Assembly (NCBI GenBank): GCA_040881665.1
Contig: JBBECT010000004.1
Coordinates: forward strand, 816,303 to 880,302
DNA length: 64,000 bases
Origin: Actinomycetota bacterium
GTDB taxonomy: Bacteria; Actinomycetota; UBA4738; HRBIN12
Reading direction: 5' to 3'
Part shown: piece by piece, positions 41,272-49,581 of the stretch
Numbering within the stretch: the first letter of the stretch is position 1
Layout: every line of letters begins with the position of its first letter
Program-made: the position numbers and the translations under genes
The notes under the pieces: generated by a model
The model's input: the letters and a program-made list of their open reading frames with translations, nothing else
Told to the model about the DNA's origin: nothing
The model's database searches: none

Positions 41272-41637
41272 GTGAGCGAGACCGAGACGCAGGCCGGGCT
41301 CGAGGAGGACCGCGTCACCGACGCGCCGTACCGGCCGCACACGCCGCACGCGGCACACCCGAGCCCGAAGGAGTACGTACGGATCGCTCTCGTGCTCGCC
41401 GTGATCACGATGGCGGAGGTCTCGACGTACTACCTCGAGCCGCCGCGCACGCTGCTGATCATCATCCTGTTCGCCTTCACGGTCATCAAGTTCGCCCTCG
41501 TCGCGCTGTGGTTCATGCACCTGAAGTTCGACAGCAAGACGTATTCGCGCTTCTTCCTGATGGGCCTGGCCCTCGCGGTCACGCTGTACCTGATCGTGCT
41601 GCTGACGTTCACCCAGATCGTGACGTTCACGAGGTAG
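41272..41637 (+). CDS. ctaF: Cytochrome c oxidase subunit IV
   Basis: 121 residues. A hydrophilic head, then three helices with ALVALWFMHLKFD, the mark of the prokaryotic subunit IV (COX4_pro) family. It helps assembly and stability of the oxidase. The GTG is one base after the ctaE stop, with GGGGGAG in front. Confidence 0.9.
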   Translation: MSETETQAGLEEDRVTDAPYRPHTPHAAHPSPKEYVRIALVLAVITMAEVSTYYLEPPRTLLIIILFAFTVIKFALVALWFMHLKFDSKTYSRFFLMGLALAVTLYLIVLLTFTQIVTFTR

Positions 41638-41639
41638 CG

Positions 41640-42494
41640 ATGGATCCTCTCCCTCCGTTCCACATGCACCTGGACGTGTTCCTCCTGCTGGGGAGCGTGC
41701 TCGCGTTCTACCTGGTCGCGATCCGCGCGCACGGACGGTCGGGCGCCGCGGCGCGTGATCCGGCGGGCGAGGGAACGACCCGGCGCAAGGTCGTGCTGTT
41801 CTCGGCGGGGATGTTCGTCCTGCTGGTGGGATCCACCTGGCCGTTGCACGACCTCGCGGAGGACTACCTGTACTCGATGCACATGCTGCAGCACTTCCTG
41901 TTCACGCTCGTGGCGGCGCCCCTGCTGCTGGCGGGGACGCCGGCGTGGATGCTCCGCACGCTGCTGAAGCCGGCGCCGCTGATGGGTGCGGTGCGGTTCG
42001 TGACGCGGCCGCTGATCGCGATCGCCGTCTACAACGCGGTGCTGCTGTTCACCCACTGGCCGGCGATCGTCGAGGCGTCGGTCGGCTCCGAGCTGCTCCA
42101 CTTCTCCCTGCATGTGCTCGTGCTCGGATCGGCGCTCGTGATGTGGTGGCCGGTCGTCTCGCCGTTGCCCGAGCTCCCCCCGCTGCCGCGGCCGGCTCAG
42201 ATGATCTACCTGTTCATCAACTCGCTCGCGCCGACGATCCCGGCGTCGTTCCTGACCTTCGGGCGCGAGCCGCTCTACGAGGTGTACGCGACGTTCCCCC
42301 GGATCTGGGGGATCGACGTGCTGAACGACCAGCTGATCGCCGGCCTGCTGATGAAGATCGGCGGCGGGCTGCTGATGTGGGGTGTGCTCGCCGCGGTGTT
42401 CTTCGCGTGGTTCGCTCAGGAGCAGCGCGAGGGTTGGGACGCCCTTCAGTGGAGGAACTTCGAGTCCAGGATGCGAATCGAGATGAGGCGATGA
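41640..42494 (+). CDS. ctaG: Cytochrome c oxidase assembly factor CtaG (Caa3_CtaG family)
   Basis: 284 residues, about seven helices. PLHDLAEDYLYSMHMLQHFLF and the TPAWMLR region are typical of Caa3_CtaG, the family linked to caa3 oxidase assembly (probably CuB insertion), unrelated in sequence to Cox11. The ATG at 41640 follows the ctaF stop by two bases. The stop overlaps the next ATG (ATGAGGCGATG region). Confidence 0.9.
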   Translation: MDPLPPFHMHLDVFLLLGSVLAFYLVAIRAHGRSGAAARDPAGEGTTRRKVVLFSAGMFVLLVGSTWPLHDLAEDYLYSMHMLQHFLFTLVAAPLLLAGTPAWMLRTLLKPAPLMGAVRFVTRPLIAIAVYNAVLLFTHWPAIVEASVGSELLHFSLHVLVLGSALVMWWPVVSPLPELPPLPRPAQMIYLFINSLAPTIPASFLTFGREPLYEVYATFPRIWGIDVLNDQLIAGLLMKIGGGLLMWGVLAAVFFAWFAQEQREGWDALQWRNFESRMRIEMRR

Positions 42495-43567
42495 ACGACA
42501 CGGAACCGACCCCGAGATCCTCCCGCGACCGGTTGCTGCTGCCGATCCTGTTGCCGCTGGGGATCCTCGCGGCGATGGCGATCGTGATGATCCTGTTCGC
42601 GCAGATCCTGCTGAACACCTCGGCCTCGGCCGCGACCGTCGTGGCCTTGGTCGTCTCGGTCGCGATCCTGACCGTCGCCGGGATCGCTGCCACGCGCGGA
42701 CGGGTCGGGACGTCGGCTCTGGGATCGCTGTTCGGGATCGTGGCCGGTGTCGCGATGATCTCCGGTGCGATCGCGCTCGTCGTCGCTCAGCCCGGTGAGC
42801 ACGGCGAGGAGGGCGAGGGCAAGGAGGCGTTCGCCGCGACACTGGTCGCCGGGCCGAACGCCAGCACCGATGGCTTCGCCAGCGACGAACTGACCTTCGC
42901 CTCCGACGTCCCGGTGGACCTCGAGTTCACGAACGAGGAGACCGGCGTCCCGCACGACGTCGTGATCTTCGACAGCCCTGACGGACCCGAAGGGGCGACG
43001 CTGTTCGACGGTTTGGAGCTCAGCGAGGGCTCCACGACCTACCGCATCGAACCGCTCCGGGAGGGCACGTACTTCTTCCACTGCAGCATCCACCCGAGCA
43101 CGATGACCGGAACGCTGACCGTCGAGCAGAACGCATCCACCGGTGGCGAGCTCGAGCAGACGATCGTCGCGCAGAACCTCCAGTTCGACGCCGACGAGCT
43201 GCGGTTCCGGCCGGAAACCCCGTCGACCCTCGTGTTCGACAACGAGGACGCGGGGATCCAGCACAACGTGTCGATCTACGGCGACGACTCACTCGCCGAG
43301 GTGCTGTTCCAGGGGGAGATCTTCCCGGGGGTCGCCCAGCAGCCGTACGCGATCCCCGCGTTGCCGGACGGGGAGTACTACTTCCACTGCGACGTCCATC
43401 CCGACATGGCCGGGCAGGTGGTGGTCGCGGCAGGGGGCGGTGGAGGCGAAGGAGGAGGCTCCGGCGCAGGCGAGGGATCCGGCCAGGAGCCGCCGGCCGA
43501 CGACGAGGTCGCGCCCGACGGAGACGACGCCCCTCCGGGTGAGCCCCAGGAGCAGGAGACCGGCTGA
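42491..43567 (+). CDS. Membrane protein with two cupredoxin domains
   Basis: 358 residues. Three N-terminal helices (to about residue 100) are followed by two blue-copper domains. Each keeps a full type 1 site: first VPHDVV and FHCSIHPSTM, second IQHNVS and FHCDVHPDM (His, Cys, His, Met). A Gly-, Glu- and Pro-rich tail ends the protein. Cupredoxins carry electrons or hand over copper. Its position after ctaG, with start overlap, suggests either a membrane-tethered electron donor to the caa3 oxidase or a copper reservoir for CuA/CuB. Confidence 0.85.
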   Translation: MNDTEPTPRSSRDRLLLPILLPLGILAAMAIVMILFAQILLNTSASAATVVALVVSVAILTVAGIAATRGRVGTSALGSLFGIVAGVAMISGAIALVVAQPGEHGEEGEGKEAFAATLVAGPNASTDGFASDELTFASDVPVDLEFTNEETGVPHDVVIFDSPDGPEGATLFDGLELSEGSTTYRIEPLREGTYFFHCSIHPSTMTGTLTVEQNASTGGELEQTIVAQNLQFDADELRFRPETPSTLVFDNEDAGIQHNVSIYGDDSLAEVLFQGEIFPGVAQQPYAIPALPDGEYYFHCDVHPDMAGQVVVAAGGGGGEGGGSGAGEGSGQEPPADDEVAPDGDDAPPGEPQEQETG

Positions 43568-43601
43568 GCCCGTCCGCTGCTTCGCGCCGGTCGGTCGTTG
43601 C

Positions 43602-43607
43602 TAGCGT
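43602..43607 (+). promoter_or_regulatory. -10 box of the TlpA/ResA-like gene
   Basis: TAGCGT ends 7 nt before the GTG at 43615. An earlier in-frame GTG (43606) overlaps this box, which argues for 43615 as the start. Confidence 0.45.
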
Positions 43608-43614
43608 GAGGACC

Positions 43615-44151
43615 GTGCGAAGCACCCGTTCCGTCTCCGTGGCGATCGTGTTCCTGGTCGTGCTCCTGATCGCCGCGTCGTGCACCGGGGACGAGCAGCC
43701 GATCGGGAAACCGGTGGCCGTCGACGGACCCCTCCCCGCGGTCGAGGGCAAGGAGCTTCCCGACGGTGAGTTCGCGCCCGCCGACTACGAAGGCTCGGTG
43801 ACCGTCGTCAACTTCTGGGCGACCTGGTGCGTTCCGTGTCGTAACGAGCAGCCGGTGCTGCAGGACATCTGGGAAACGTACCGGGGCAGAGGCGTGACGT
43901 TCATCGGTGTGAACCACCGTGACGACCCGGCGGCTGCGAGCGAATGGCTCCGGGAGTACGACGTGACCTACCCGAGCGTGCTCGACGAGGATGGCGCTTA
44001 CGCGGCGGAGTTCGGTTTCACCGGCTTGCCCGCGACCTTCATCGCCGATGCCGATGGGCAACTTCGTTTCGCCTTCTTCGGGGAGGTCAAGGAGGCCGAG
44101 GACCTCACCCGTGTGATCGACGAAGTGCTGACCGAACCGACCGCCACATGA
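43615..44151 (+). CDS. TlpA/ResA-like thiol-disulfide lipoprotein
   Basis: 178 residues. A signal peptide ends in LIAASC, probably a lipidation site, followed by a thioredoxin fold with VNFWATWCVPCRNEQP (CVPC active site) and the cis-Pro in GLPATF. ResA-type proteins reduce apocytochrome c thiols with CcdA; ScoI/TlpA-type proteins also reduce the CuA site. Position next to the caa3 operon fits either role. Start chosen by the -10 box. Confidence 0.88.
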   Translation: MRSTRSVSVAIVFLVVLLIAASCTGDEQPIGKPVAVDGPLPAVEGKELPDGEFAPADYEGSVTVVNFWATWCVPCRNEQPVLQDIWETYRGRGVTFIGVNHRDDPAAASEWLREYDVTYPSVLDEDGAYAAEFGFTGLPATFIADADGQLRFAFFGEVKEAEDLTRVIDEVLTEPTAT

Positions 44152-44328
44152 GAGCGACGTCCCGCAACACGCTGGTGGATCGTGAACCTCGAAACCCAGG
44201 GGAGGTCAGGTCGATCGGCCTGCGTCAGTGCTGACCCTGGGACCAACCCTACTGCGATTACCGCCAGGGTTGACGCATATTGGAGTACTGAATGACGGCC
44301 AGTGCTTCAATACCGGCCGCTTTTGGCG

Positions 44329-44334
44329 TATAAT
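44329..44334 (+). promoter_or_regulatory. -10 box, leaderless start of abiEi
   Basis: TATAAT, the perfect consensus, ends 6 nt before the ATG at 44341. The stretch 44225-44340 is AT-rich for this genome. It also holds ACCCTGG...CCAGGGT, an inverted repeat that may be a remnant terminator. Confidence 0.6.
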
Positions 44335-44340
44335 GCAGCT

Positions 44341-45090
44341 ATGTTGCACGACACCACCCTTTCACGCCTAGCCGACCTAGCCGCTGACCAGTGGGGACTG
44401 GTCACCAGACGCCAGGTGGAGCGTGCCGGCATCGCGCCCAGGACCCTCGACCGGCTCAGCTCGAAAGACTCACTCCTCGAGCGCGTCGCCCACGGCGTAT
44501 ATCGGCTTACCACGGCCCCGATCCCAGACCACATGACCCTGCGCGCCGCCTGGCTCCAACTGGCCCCCGACATTCCAGCGTGGGAGCGAACGCCGTCCCA
44601 GGGAGTCGTATCCTATCGATCCGCCGCCCGGCTCTATGGTTTGGGCGACCTTCCTGCTGACCGCCACGAGTTCACGGTTGTCGGACGGAAACAGTCTCGC
44701 CGGGCGGACGTGCGTCTCCATGTCCGCAGCCTTACCCAGGATGAATGGGTGGCGGTAGGCGGCATGCCAGTGACTCGCCCCTCGCGGATAGCCTCCGACC
44801 TGCTCTTCGAGAGGGAGGATCCCTCGGCCGTTGCCCGCATCGTTGCCGATGCTCTCCGCAGCATCCTCGACTACCCGGGCCATTTCGGAAAGGCGCTTGC
44901 GCCACACGCGGCGCGATTCGGCCTGCGACGAGGTGACGGCGTCGGGATGCTCGGCTGGCTCCTTGACCTTGTTGACGATCCCGAGAAGGCGCGGTGGCTG
45001 CAGGAAGCGCGGATGAGCGGCGCCACCGGTGACGAAGGTGAGTCCAACGGGCGGGACCATGCGGGATCCGAGAGCACAAGGAGGCGGTGA
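44341..45090 (+). CDS. AbiEi-type antitoxin (type IV toxin-antitoxin)
   Basis: 249 residues. An N-terminal winged helix (DQWGLVTRRQVERAGIAPRTLDRL, then VAHGVYRL) is followed by the AbiEi C-terminal domain (YRSAARLYGLGDLPADRHEFTV, VGGMPVTRPSRIASDLL). It represses its own promoter and neutralises the AbiEii nucleotidyltransferase in known systems. The gene has visibly lower GC than neighbours and a perfect -10, consistent with transfer. Its stop overlaps the toxin start by 4 nt. Confidence 0.85.
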   Translation: MLHDTTLSRLADLAADQWGLVTRRQVERAGIAPRTLDRLSSKDSLLERVAHGVYRLTTAPIPDHMTLRAAWLQLAPDIPAWERTPSQGVVSYRSAARLYGLGDLPADRHEFTVVGRKQSRRADVRLHVRSLTQDEWVAVGGMPVTRPSRIASDLLFEREDPSAVARIVADALRSILDYPGHFGKALAPHAARFGLRRGDGVGMLGWLLDLVDDPEKARWLQEARMSGATGDEGESNGRDHAGSESTRRR

Positions 45091-45989
45091 GCCTGAGCCA
45101 ACAGAGGTCCTATGGCAGTCCAGCGGCCTTCCGCAGGGCCCTCACCGACCGGCTCCGTACGAAGGCAGAGACGAGCCGGTGGACGCTCTCCCAACTCCAG
45201 CGGCAGATCGCCTATGATCGACTTCTGGAGCGGCTCTACCTCCACGACAACGCTTGGATCGTGAAGGGTGCTACAGCGCTGCTCGCGCGCGATATCGGTG
45301 TGCGGGGCAGCTTGGATGTAGACGTTTACCGCGAAGCGCTGCGCGAGGTGGCTGAGGCGGAGCTTCGGCAAGCGGCCACCCAGGACATCGGAGACTGGTT
45401 CCGCTTCGAGATCGCCGTAGCGCTTCCGGTGGTCGAGGGCACATCCGGGGTGCGGATTCCCGTGCGAGCGTACGTTGGCGCCACGGTTTGGGCAGAGTTC
45501 CACATCGATCTGGTCGGATCCGACCTCCGGATGACCGGCGAACCTGAGGTGGTCCCGCCATTGGTGCGCATCGTCATGCCCGATATCGAGCAGCACGGCT
45601 ACTACGCATATCCACTCGTCGATCACGTGGCGGACAAGGTGTGCGCGATCCCAGAACCCCACGGCGAGGCAGGACACCCCTCAACTCGGTACCGTGACCT
45701 GGTCGACCTCGTGGCCATCGGAACCGCAGCATCGGTGGAGGCGGAGGCTCAGTTGAGCGCGGTCGGCTCGGAGGCCAAGCGGCGCGACCTTGCTCTGCCA
45801 AGACGCTTCGATGTCCCCGATCGGGCGTTGTGGGAGCCTGGCTACGCCGCGGAGGCGGGACGTTCCCTGCTCCCGATCGCCCTGACGCTGGACGAAGCCC
45901 TCACCGTCGTCCGTCCCTTCCTGGACCCGCTGCTCGACAGCACGGCAGCGGGAGCGTGGGACCCCACGAGGGGAACCTGGTCCACCTAG
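45087..45989 (+). CDS. AbiEii-type nucleotidyltransferase toxin
   Basis: 300 residues. The nucleotidyltransferase motif is KGATALLARDIGVRGSLDVDVY, with the paired Asp of DVDV. AbiEii toxins add nucleotides to targets (some to tRNA acceptor ends) and cause growth arrest or abortive phage infection. The longer PSTRYRDLVDLV helix near residue 195 is also typical (K/R-D-x-D). GTGA overlap with the antitoxin. A stem ACCGG/CCGGT shortly after the stop (near 45990-46010) may end transcription. Confidence 0.85.
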   Translation: MSLSQQRSYGSPAAFRRALTDRLRTKAETSRWTLSQLQRQIAYDRLLERLYLHDNAWIVKGATALLARDIGVRGSLDVDVYREALREVAEAELRQAATQDIGDWFRFEIAVALPVVEGTSGVRIPVRAYVGATVWAEFHIDLVGSDLRMTGEPEVVPPLVRIVMPDIEQHGYYAYPLVDHVADKVCAIPEPHGEAGHPSTRYRDLVDLVAIGTAASVEAEAQLSAVGSEAKRRDLALPRRFDVPDRALWEPGYAAEAGRSLLPIALTLDEALTVVRPFLDPLLDSTAAGAWDPTRGTWST

Positions 45990-46076
45990 GCCACCGGAGC
46001 CCTCCCCGGTGTCCGACTCGGGGGAGAGGTCACCCGAGAAGTTGACGTCTCGTCTGGCCCGACACCCGACTACCCA

Positions 46077-47918
46077 TCAGGTGACGGCGGGAAGCATCGC
46101 GCCGTCGACGGCGACCGCGGCGAACAGCAGCGCGAGGTAGACGATCGAGTACTTGAACAGCCCCATCGCGAGCTTCGGTTCCGGGGTCGTCGAGCTGCCA
46201 CGGAACAGCTGCAGCGCACGCCAGACGAAGACGCCGCCGAGGATCACCGCGGTCGCCACGTACACCGGCCCCATGCTGCCGAACGGCACGAGCAACAGCG
46301 TCGTGGCGAACAGCACGAGCGAATAGAGCAGGATCTGCTTACGTGTCTCGGCCGGCCCGCGCACCGAGGGGAGCATCGGGATGCCCGCCGCCGCGTAGTC
46401 GCCCGAGTAGCGCATCGCGAGCGCCCAGAAGTGCGGCGGGGTCCACACGAACACGATCGCGAACAGGATCCACGCGGGCAGCGCGACCGTGCCGGTGACC
46501 GCGGCCCACCCCACGAGCGCCGGAGCCGCACCCGCCGCGCCCCCGATCACGATGTTCTGCGTCGAGGTGCGCTTGAGCCACATCGTGTAGACGAAGACGT
46601 AGAAAGCGATCGCGGCGAGCGCGAGGGAAGCCGCCAGCACGTTGACCGTGCTCCCGAGGAACAGGAACGAGATCGCACCGAGCACGAAGCCGAACGTGAG
46701 AGCGGCCTGGGGCGTCACCTGGTGTGCCGGCAGCGGCCGGGAGCGCGTCCGGCGCATGATCTCGTCGATGTCCCGGTCGATGTAGCAGTTGATCGCGTTC
46801 GCGGACCCGGCCGCGATCGCCCCGCCGAGCACGGTCGCAGCGATCAGCCACAACGACGGGATCCCGCGGTCGGCGAGGATCATCGCCGGCACGGTCGTGA
46901 TCAGCAGCAGCACGATGATCCGCGGTTTCGTGAGCCGCCAGTAGGCCGTGACCGTGTTCCGCCAGCTCCGGTCGCCTGCGGTGTCGACCGCGTGCTCGGG
47001 GCCCTCGACGGCGAGCAGGTCGAGCCGCCGCGAGGACGACCACAGAGCGACGAGCAGGGCCCAGATCATCGCCGAGAGCGCGACGTGCGCGGTGACCGAC
47101 CAGGCCTCGAGCCGGCTCCAGATCTGCGCGGCGCCGATCAGCACCTGCGCCACGAACAGGACCGCGACCAGCGTCGAGAGGCGCACGCGCACCGCCGAGC
47201 GGACCGGAGCGTTCCTCGCGCGGACGAACACCCACAGCACCGAGGCCCCGGCCAGCAGCGCGGAGATCCGGTGCGCGAACATCGCGGCGCCCGGACCGTC
47301 GAACGGCGTCGGGAACAGCTTGCCGTCCATCAGTGGCCAGTCGGTGAACGCGAGCCCGCTGTTGCTGGCGCGCACGAAGGTTCCGACCAGCAGAAGCAAC
47401 GCCGTCGCGATCGCGGCGGCGGCGGCCGCGCGGGTGAACCCGGCGTCGGGGGCGTCCTCCACGGGACGGCGTTCGGGCTCGTCCAGGGTGATCGCGTTCA
47501 CGGCGGCGATCGTCACCGCCGTGACGAGGGCCGTGCCGATGATGAAGTGCGTCGCGACGAGCTGCAGGTTGAGCTCGAACACGACGACGAGCGCGCCGAG
47601 TCCTGCCTGCGCGAGCAACAGCGGAGCCGCGATCACCGTCGGCCACAGCAGCGCGGGCGTGCTCCGGCGCCGCGACGACCGCAGCACGGCGATCAGCTGG
47701 ATCGCGAGCAGCACACCGACGATGCCGGCGAGCCCGCGGTGCGAGGACTCGATCAGCGCCTCGGCGTCGCCGAGGGCGGGGAGCACCGACGCGTCGTGGC
47801 ACTGGGGCCAGGTTGAGCACCCGAGCCCGGAACCGGTACCCCGAACCAGCCCACCGACGGCGAACAAGGTCACCGTGGCGGCGGCGGTACCGAGCGTCAG
47901 CTTCTGGAATCGGTTCAC
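46077..47918 (-). CDS. Fused heme A synthase and protoheme IX farnesyltransferase (CtaA-CtaB)
   Basis: 613 residues. The first about 300 are CtaA/Cox15: eight helices, paired Cys in GCSTWPQCHD, and heme His in SSHRG, ATHFI, FAHRI and TAHVA. The last about 290 are CtaB/CyoE: AINCYIDRDIDEIMRRTRSRPLP holds the Asp-rich prenyl-diphosphate site, and a second one lies near YSGDYAAAGIPMLP. Together they turn heme B into heme O and heme A for the caa3 oxidase. The frame is continuous, with a soluble linker of about 30 residues. GTG at 47918 is preferred (GAGGGG upstream); an ATG at 47951 would add 11 residues. Confidence 0.93.
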   Translation of the reverse strand: MNRFQKLTLGTAAATVTLFAVGGLVRGTGSGLGCSTWPQCHDASVLPALGDAEALIESSHRGLAGIVGVLLAIQLIAVLRSSRRRSTPALLWPTVIAAPLLLAQAGLGALVVVFELNLQLVATHFIIGTALVTAVTIAAVNAITLDEPERRPVEDAPDAGFTRAAAAAAIATALLLLVGTFVRASNSGLAFTDWPLMDGKLFPTPFDGPGAAMFAHRISALLAGASVLWVFVRARNAPVRSAVRVRLSTLVAVLFVAQVLIGAAQIWSRLEAWSVTAHVALSAMIWALLVALWSSSRRLDLLAVEGPEHAVDTAGDRSWRNTVTAYWRLTKPRIIVLLLITTVPAMILADRGIPSLWLIAATVLGGAIAAGSANAINCYIDRDIDEIMRRTRSRPLPAHQVTPQAALTFGFVLGAISFLFLGSTVNVLAASLALAAIAFYVFVYTMWLKRTSTQNIVIGGAAGAAPALVGWAAVTGTVALPAWILFAIVFVWTPPHFWALAMRYSGDYAAAGIPMLPSVRGPAETRKQILLYSLVLFATTLLLVPFGSMGPVYVATAVILGGVFVWRALQLFRGSSTTPEPKLAMGLFKYSIVYLALLFAAVAVDGAMLPAVT

Positions 47919-47982
47919 GTGGTGGTGGTCCCCTCGTCGCGCGGCCAGCATATCGCCGCCCGACGCGCGCGATTCGGTCAGC

Positions 47983-47988
47983 TACCGT
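47983..47988 (+). promoter_or_regulatory. -10 box of the polyprenyl synthase gene
   Basis: TACCGT ends 8 nt before the ATG at 47997, so the mRNA is leaderless or nearly so. Confidence 0.4.
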
Positions 47989-47996
47989 GGGACGGG

Positions 47997-49016
47997 ATGG
48001 AGACGGCGGACCCGATCACCGTGGACGTGCCCGCCCTCGAGGCGGTTCGGCCGCAGGTCGACGCCGAGCTCGTGTCGTTCCTGGAACGGCAGCGCTCGGA
48101 GGTCGCCGCCGTGCACGAAGACGGCCGGGCCCTCGTGGACGAGCTCCTTCGCCTCGTCGGGGCCGGGGGAAAGCGGATCCGGCCGGCGCTCTGCTACTGG
48201 GGTCATCGCGCGGCCGGTGGTTCCGACGGCCACCCGATCGTGCGGGCAGCCGCGTCCCTGGAGCTGCTGCACACCTTCGCGCTCGTGCACGACGACGTGA
48301 TGGACCGTTCCGACCGGCGTCGCGGGGTCGCCACGACGCACGCACGGTTCTCGGCCGCGGCCCCATCCGTTCCCGACGCCGGTCACCACGGCACGTCGAT
48401 CGCGATCCTCGTCGGCGACGTGGCCGCGGTGCTCGCCGACCGGATGTTCCTCGAGGCGGGGTTCGCGCCCGAGCCGACGGCTGCCGCGAAGCAGCGCTAC
48501 GACCGGATGCGGGTCGAGATGGCGGTCGGGCAGTTCCTCGACCTCTCGACCGACCGCGCCGATGTTGAGCTCGCGAGCCGGATCTCCGAGCTGAAGACCG
48601 GCAGCTACACGATCGAGGGCCCGTTGCAGATCGGAGCGCTGCTGGCCGGTGCCCCGGTGGGGCTCCTAGCGGGGCTCGCGGCGTTCGGGCGACCGCTGGG
48701 AGAGGCGTTCCAGGTTCGCGACGACCTCGCGGGCCTGCTCGAGGGAGAGGCCGACCTGGCCCAGGGCCGGCCGACCTGGATCCTCGCGCGTGCCCGCGAA
48801 CGCCTGTCGACCGAGGAGATCACCGCCGTGTCGCGGGGACCGGCCGACGCGGCGGCGACCACGCTGCGAGACGCGGGGGTGCTCGACGCGGCGGCCCACC
48901 GCGCGAACGCGCTCGTCGACGATGCGATCGGGGCGTTGGACGGGGCCGGGTTGGCCGACGAGCCGGCGGACGCCCTGCGATCGATCGCGCGAGCGGTGCA
49001 GGTGCGGCCGCGATGA
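47997..49016 (+). CDS. Polyprenyl diphosphate synthase
   Basis: 339 residues, trans-isoprenyl synthase fold. The first Asp-rich motif is LVHDDVMDRSDRRRG. The second reads FQVRDDLAGLLEGE, so its last Asp is Gly, as in several actinobacterial homologues with DDLLG. GAGGKRIRPAL binds diphosphate. It probably makes the isoprenoid tail of menaquinone: the menaquinone-reductase-like gene and the nuo operon follow. Chain length cannot be read from sequence here. The stop overlaps the next gene by 4 nt. Confidence 0.87.
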   Translation: METADPITVDVPALEAVRPQVDAELVSFLERQRSEVAAVHEDGRALVDELLRLVGAGGKRIRPALCYWGHRAAGGSDGHPIVRAAASLELLHTFALVHDDVMDRSDRRRGVATTHARFSAAAPSVPDAGHHGTSIAILVGDVAAVLADRMFLEAGFAPEPTAAAKQRYDRMRVEMAVGQFLDLSTDRADVELASRISELKTGSYTIEGPLQIGALLAGAPVGLLAGLAAFGRPLGEAFQVRDDLAGLLEGEADLAQGRPTWILARARERLSTEEITAVSRGPADAAATTLRDAGVLDAAAHRANALVDDAIGALDGAGLADEPADALRSIARAVQVRPR

Positions 49017-49480
49017 TCCGCGATCTGTCGAGCGATCTTCCCGAGCTGCGCGCGGCGTTCAAGCACCACACCGAGGCCCGCGTCGCGACCGTCGATCCCG
49101 ACGGCGGTCCCCACGTGGCGCCCGCGTGGTTCGTCTGGCGCGAGGACGCTCTTTACCTCTCGGCGCGCCGCGGGGGCCGGACCTGGCTGAACACCGAGCT
49201 CGATCCCCGGCTGAGCGTGATCCTCGACAGCGGCCGCGACTGGACGGACCTGTCGGGGGTGATCCTCGAGGGCCGGGCGGACCTGCTGCTCGCCTCCGAC
49301 GAGCCGATGCGGACCCCGATCAGCGACTGGCACCAGAAGTACCGAATGCTGCTGTCCGGTGACGGCTTCGAGCAGCTGACCCGCTCGATCCCCGACCTCG
49401 GATTCCTGCGGCTGGATCCGACCCACATCGAGTCCTGGGACCACCGCGCTCCCGGCGACGACGGTCCATCAGCGGCATGA
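49013..49480 (+). CDS. PPOX-family (split beta-barrel) flavin/F420 oxidoreductase-like protein
   Basis: 155 residues. VATVDPDGGPHVAPAWFVWREDALYLSA is the start of a pyridoxamine-5'-phosphate-oxidase-like barrel, and GRTWLNTELDPRLSVILD continues it. Actinomycetota have many such proteins that use F420, FMN or heme; the cofactor cannot be fixed here. ATGA overlap with the polyprenyl synthase implies co-translation. Confidence 0.8.
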   Translation: MIRDLSSDLPELRAAFKHHTEARVATVDPDGGPHVAPAWFVWREDALYLSARRGGRTWLNTELDPRLSVILDSGRDWTDLSGVILEGRADLLLASDEPMRTPISDWHQKYRMLLSGDGFEQLTRSIPDLGFLRLDPTHIESWDHRAPGDDGPSAA

Positions 49481-49513
49481 GCGTTTGCCCACTCCCACGC
49501 ACCGTCGTAGCCT

Positions 49514-49531
49514 TTGTGAAGCGGTTCACGA
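49514..49531 (+). promoter_or_regulatory. Rex-type operator 1, overlapping the -35 of the menJ-nuo promoter
   Basis: TTGTGAA-GCGG-TTCACGA, one mismatch from the Rex consensus. Its first six bases (TTGTGA) stand 17 bp from the TAGCAT -10 and so also serve as the -35. Confidence 0.8.
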
Positions 49532-49542
49532 GCGGGTAGCAT
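49514..49542 (+). promoter_or_regulatory. Promoter of menJ-nuoA-M
   Basis: TTGTGA (49514-49519), 17-bp spacer, TAGCAT (49537-49542). The predicted start at about 49549 lies inside operator 2. It is flanked by two Rex-type sites, a layout expected for repression. Confidence 0.7.
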
Positions 49543-49547
49543 GCCGC

Positions 49548-49565
49548 TTGTGAAGTTTTTCACAA
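49548..49565 (+). promoter_or_regulatory. Rex-type operator 2, over the transcription start
   Basis: TTGTGAAGTTTTTCACAA, a full match to TTGTGAA-N4-TTCACAA, 17 nt upstream of the menJ GTG. The AT-rich spacer and position over the start suggest direct blocking of transcription. Confidence 0.85.
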
Positions 49566-49581
49566 GCCCCACGGAGGCCCT

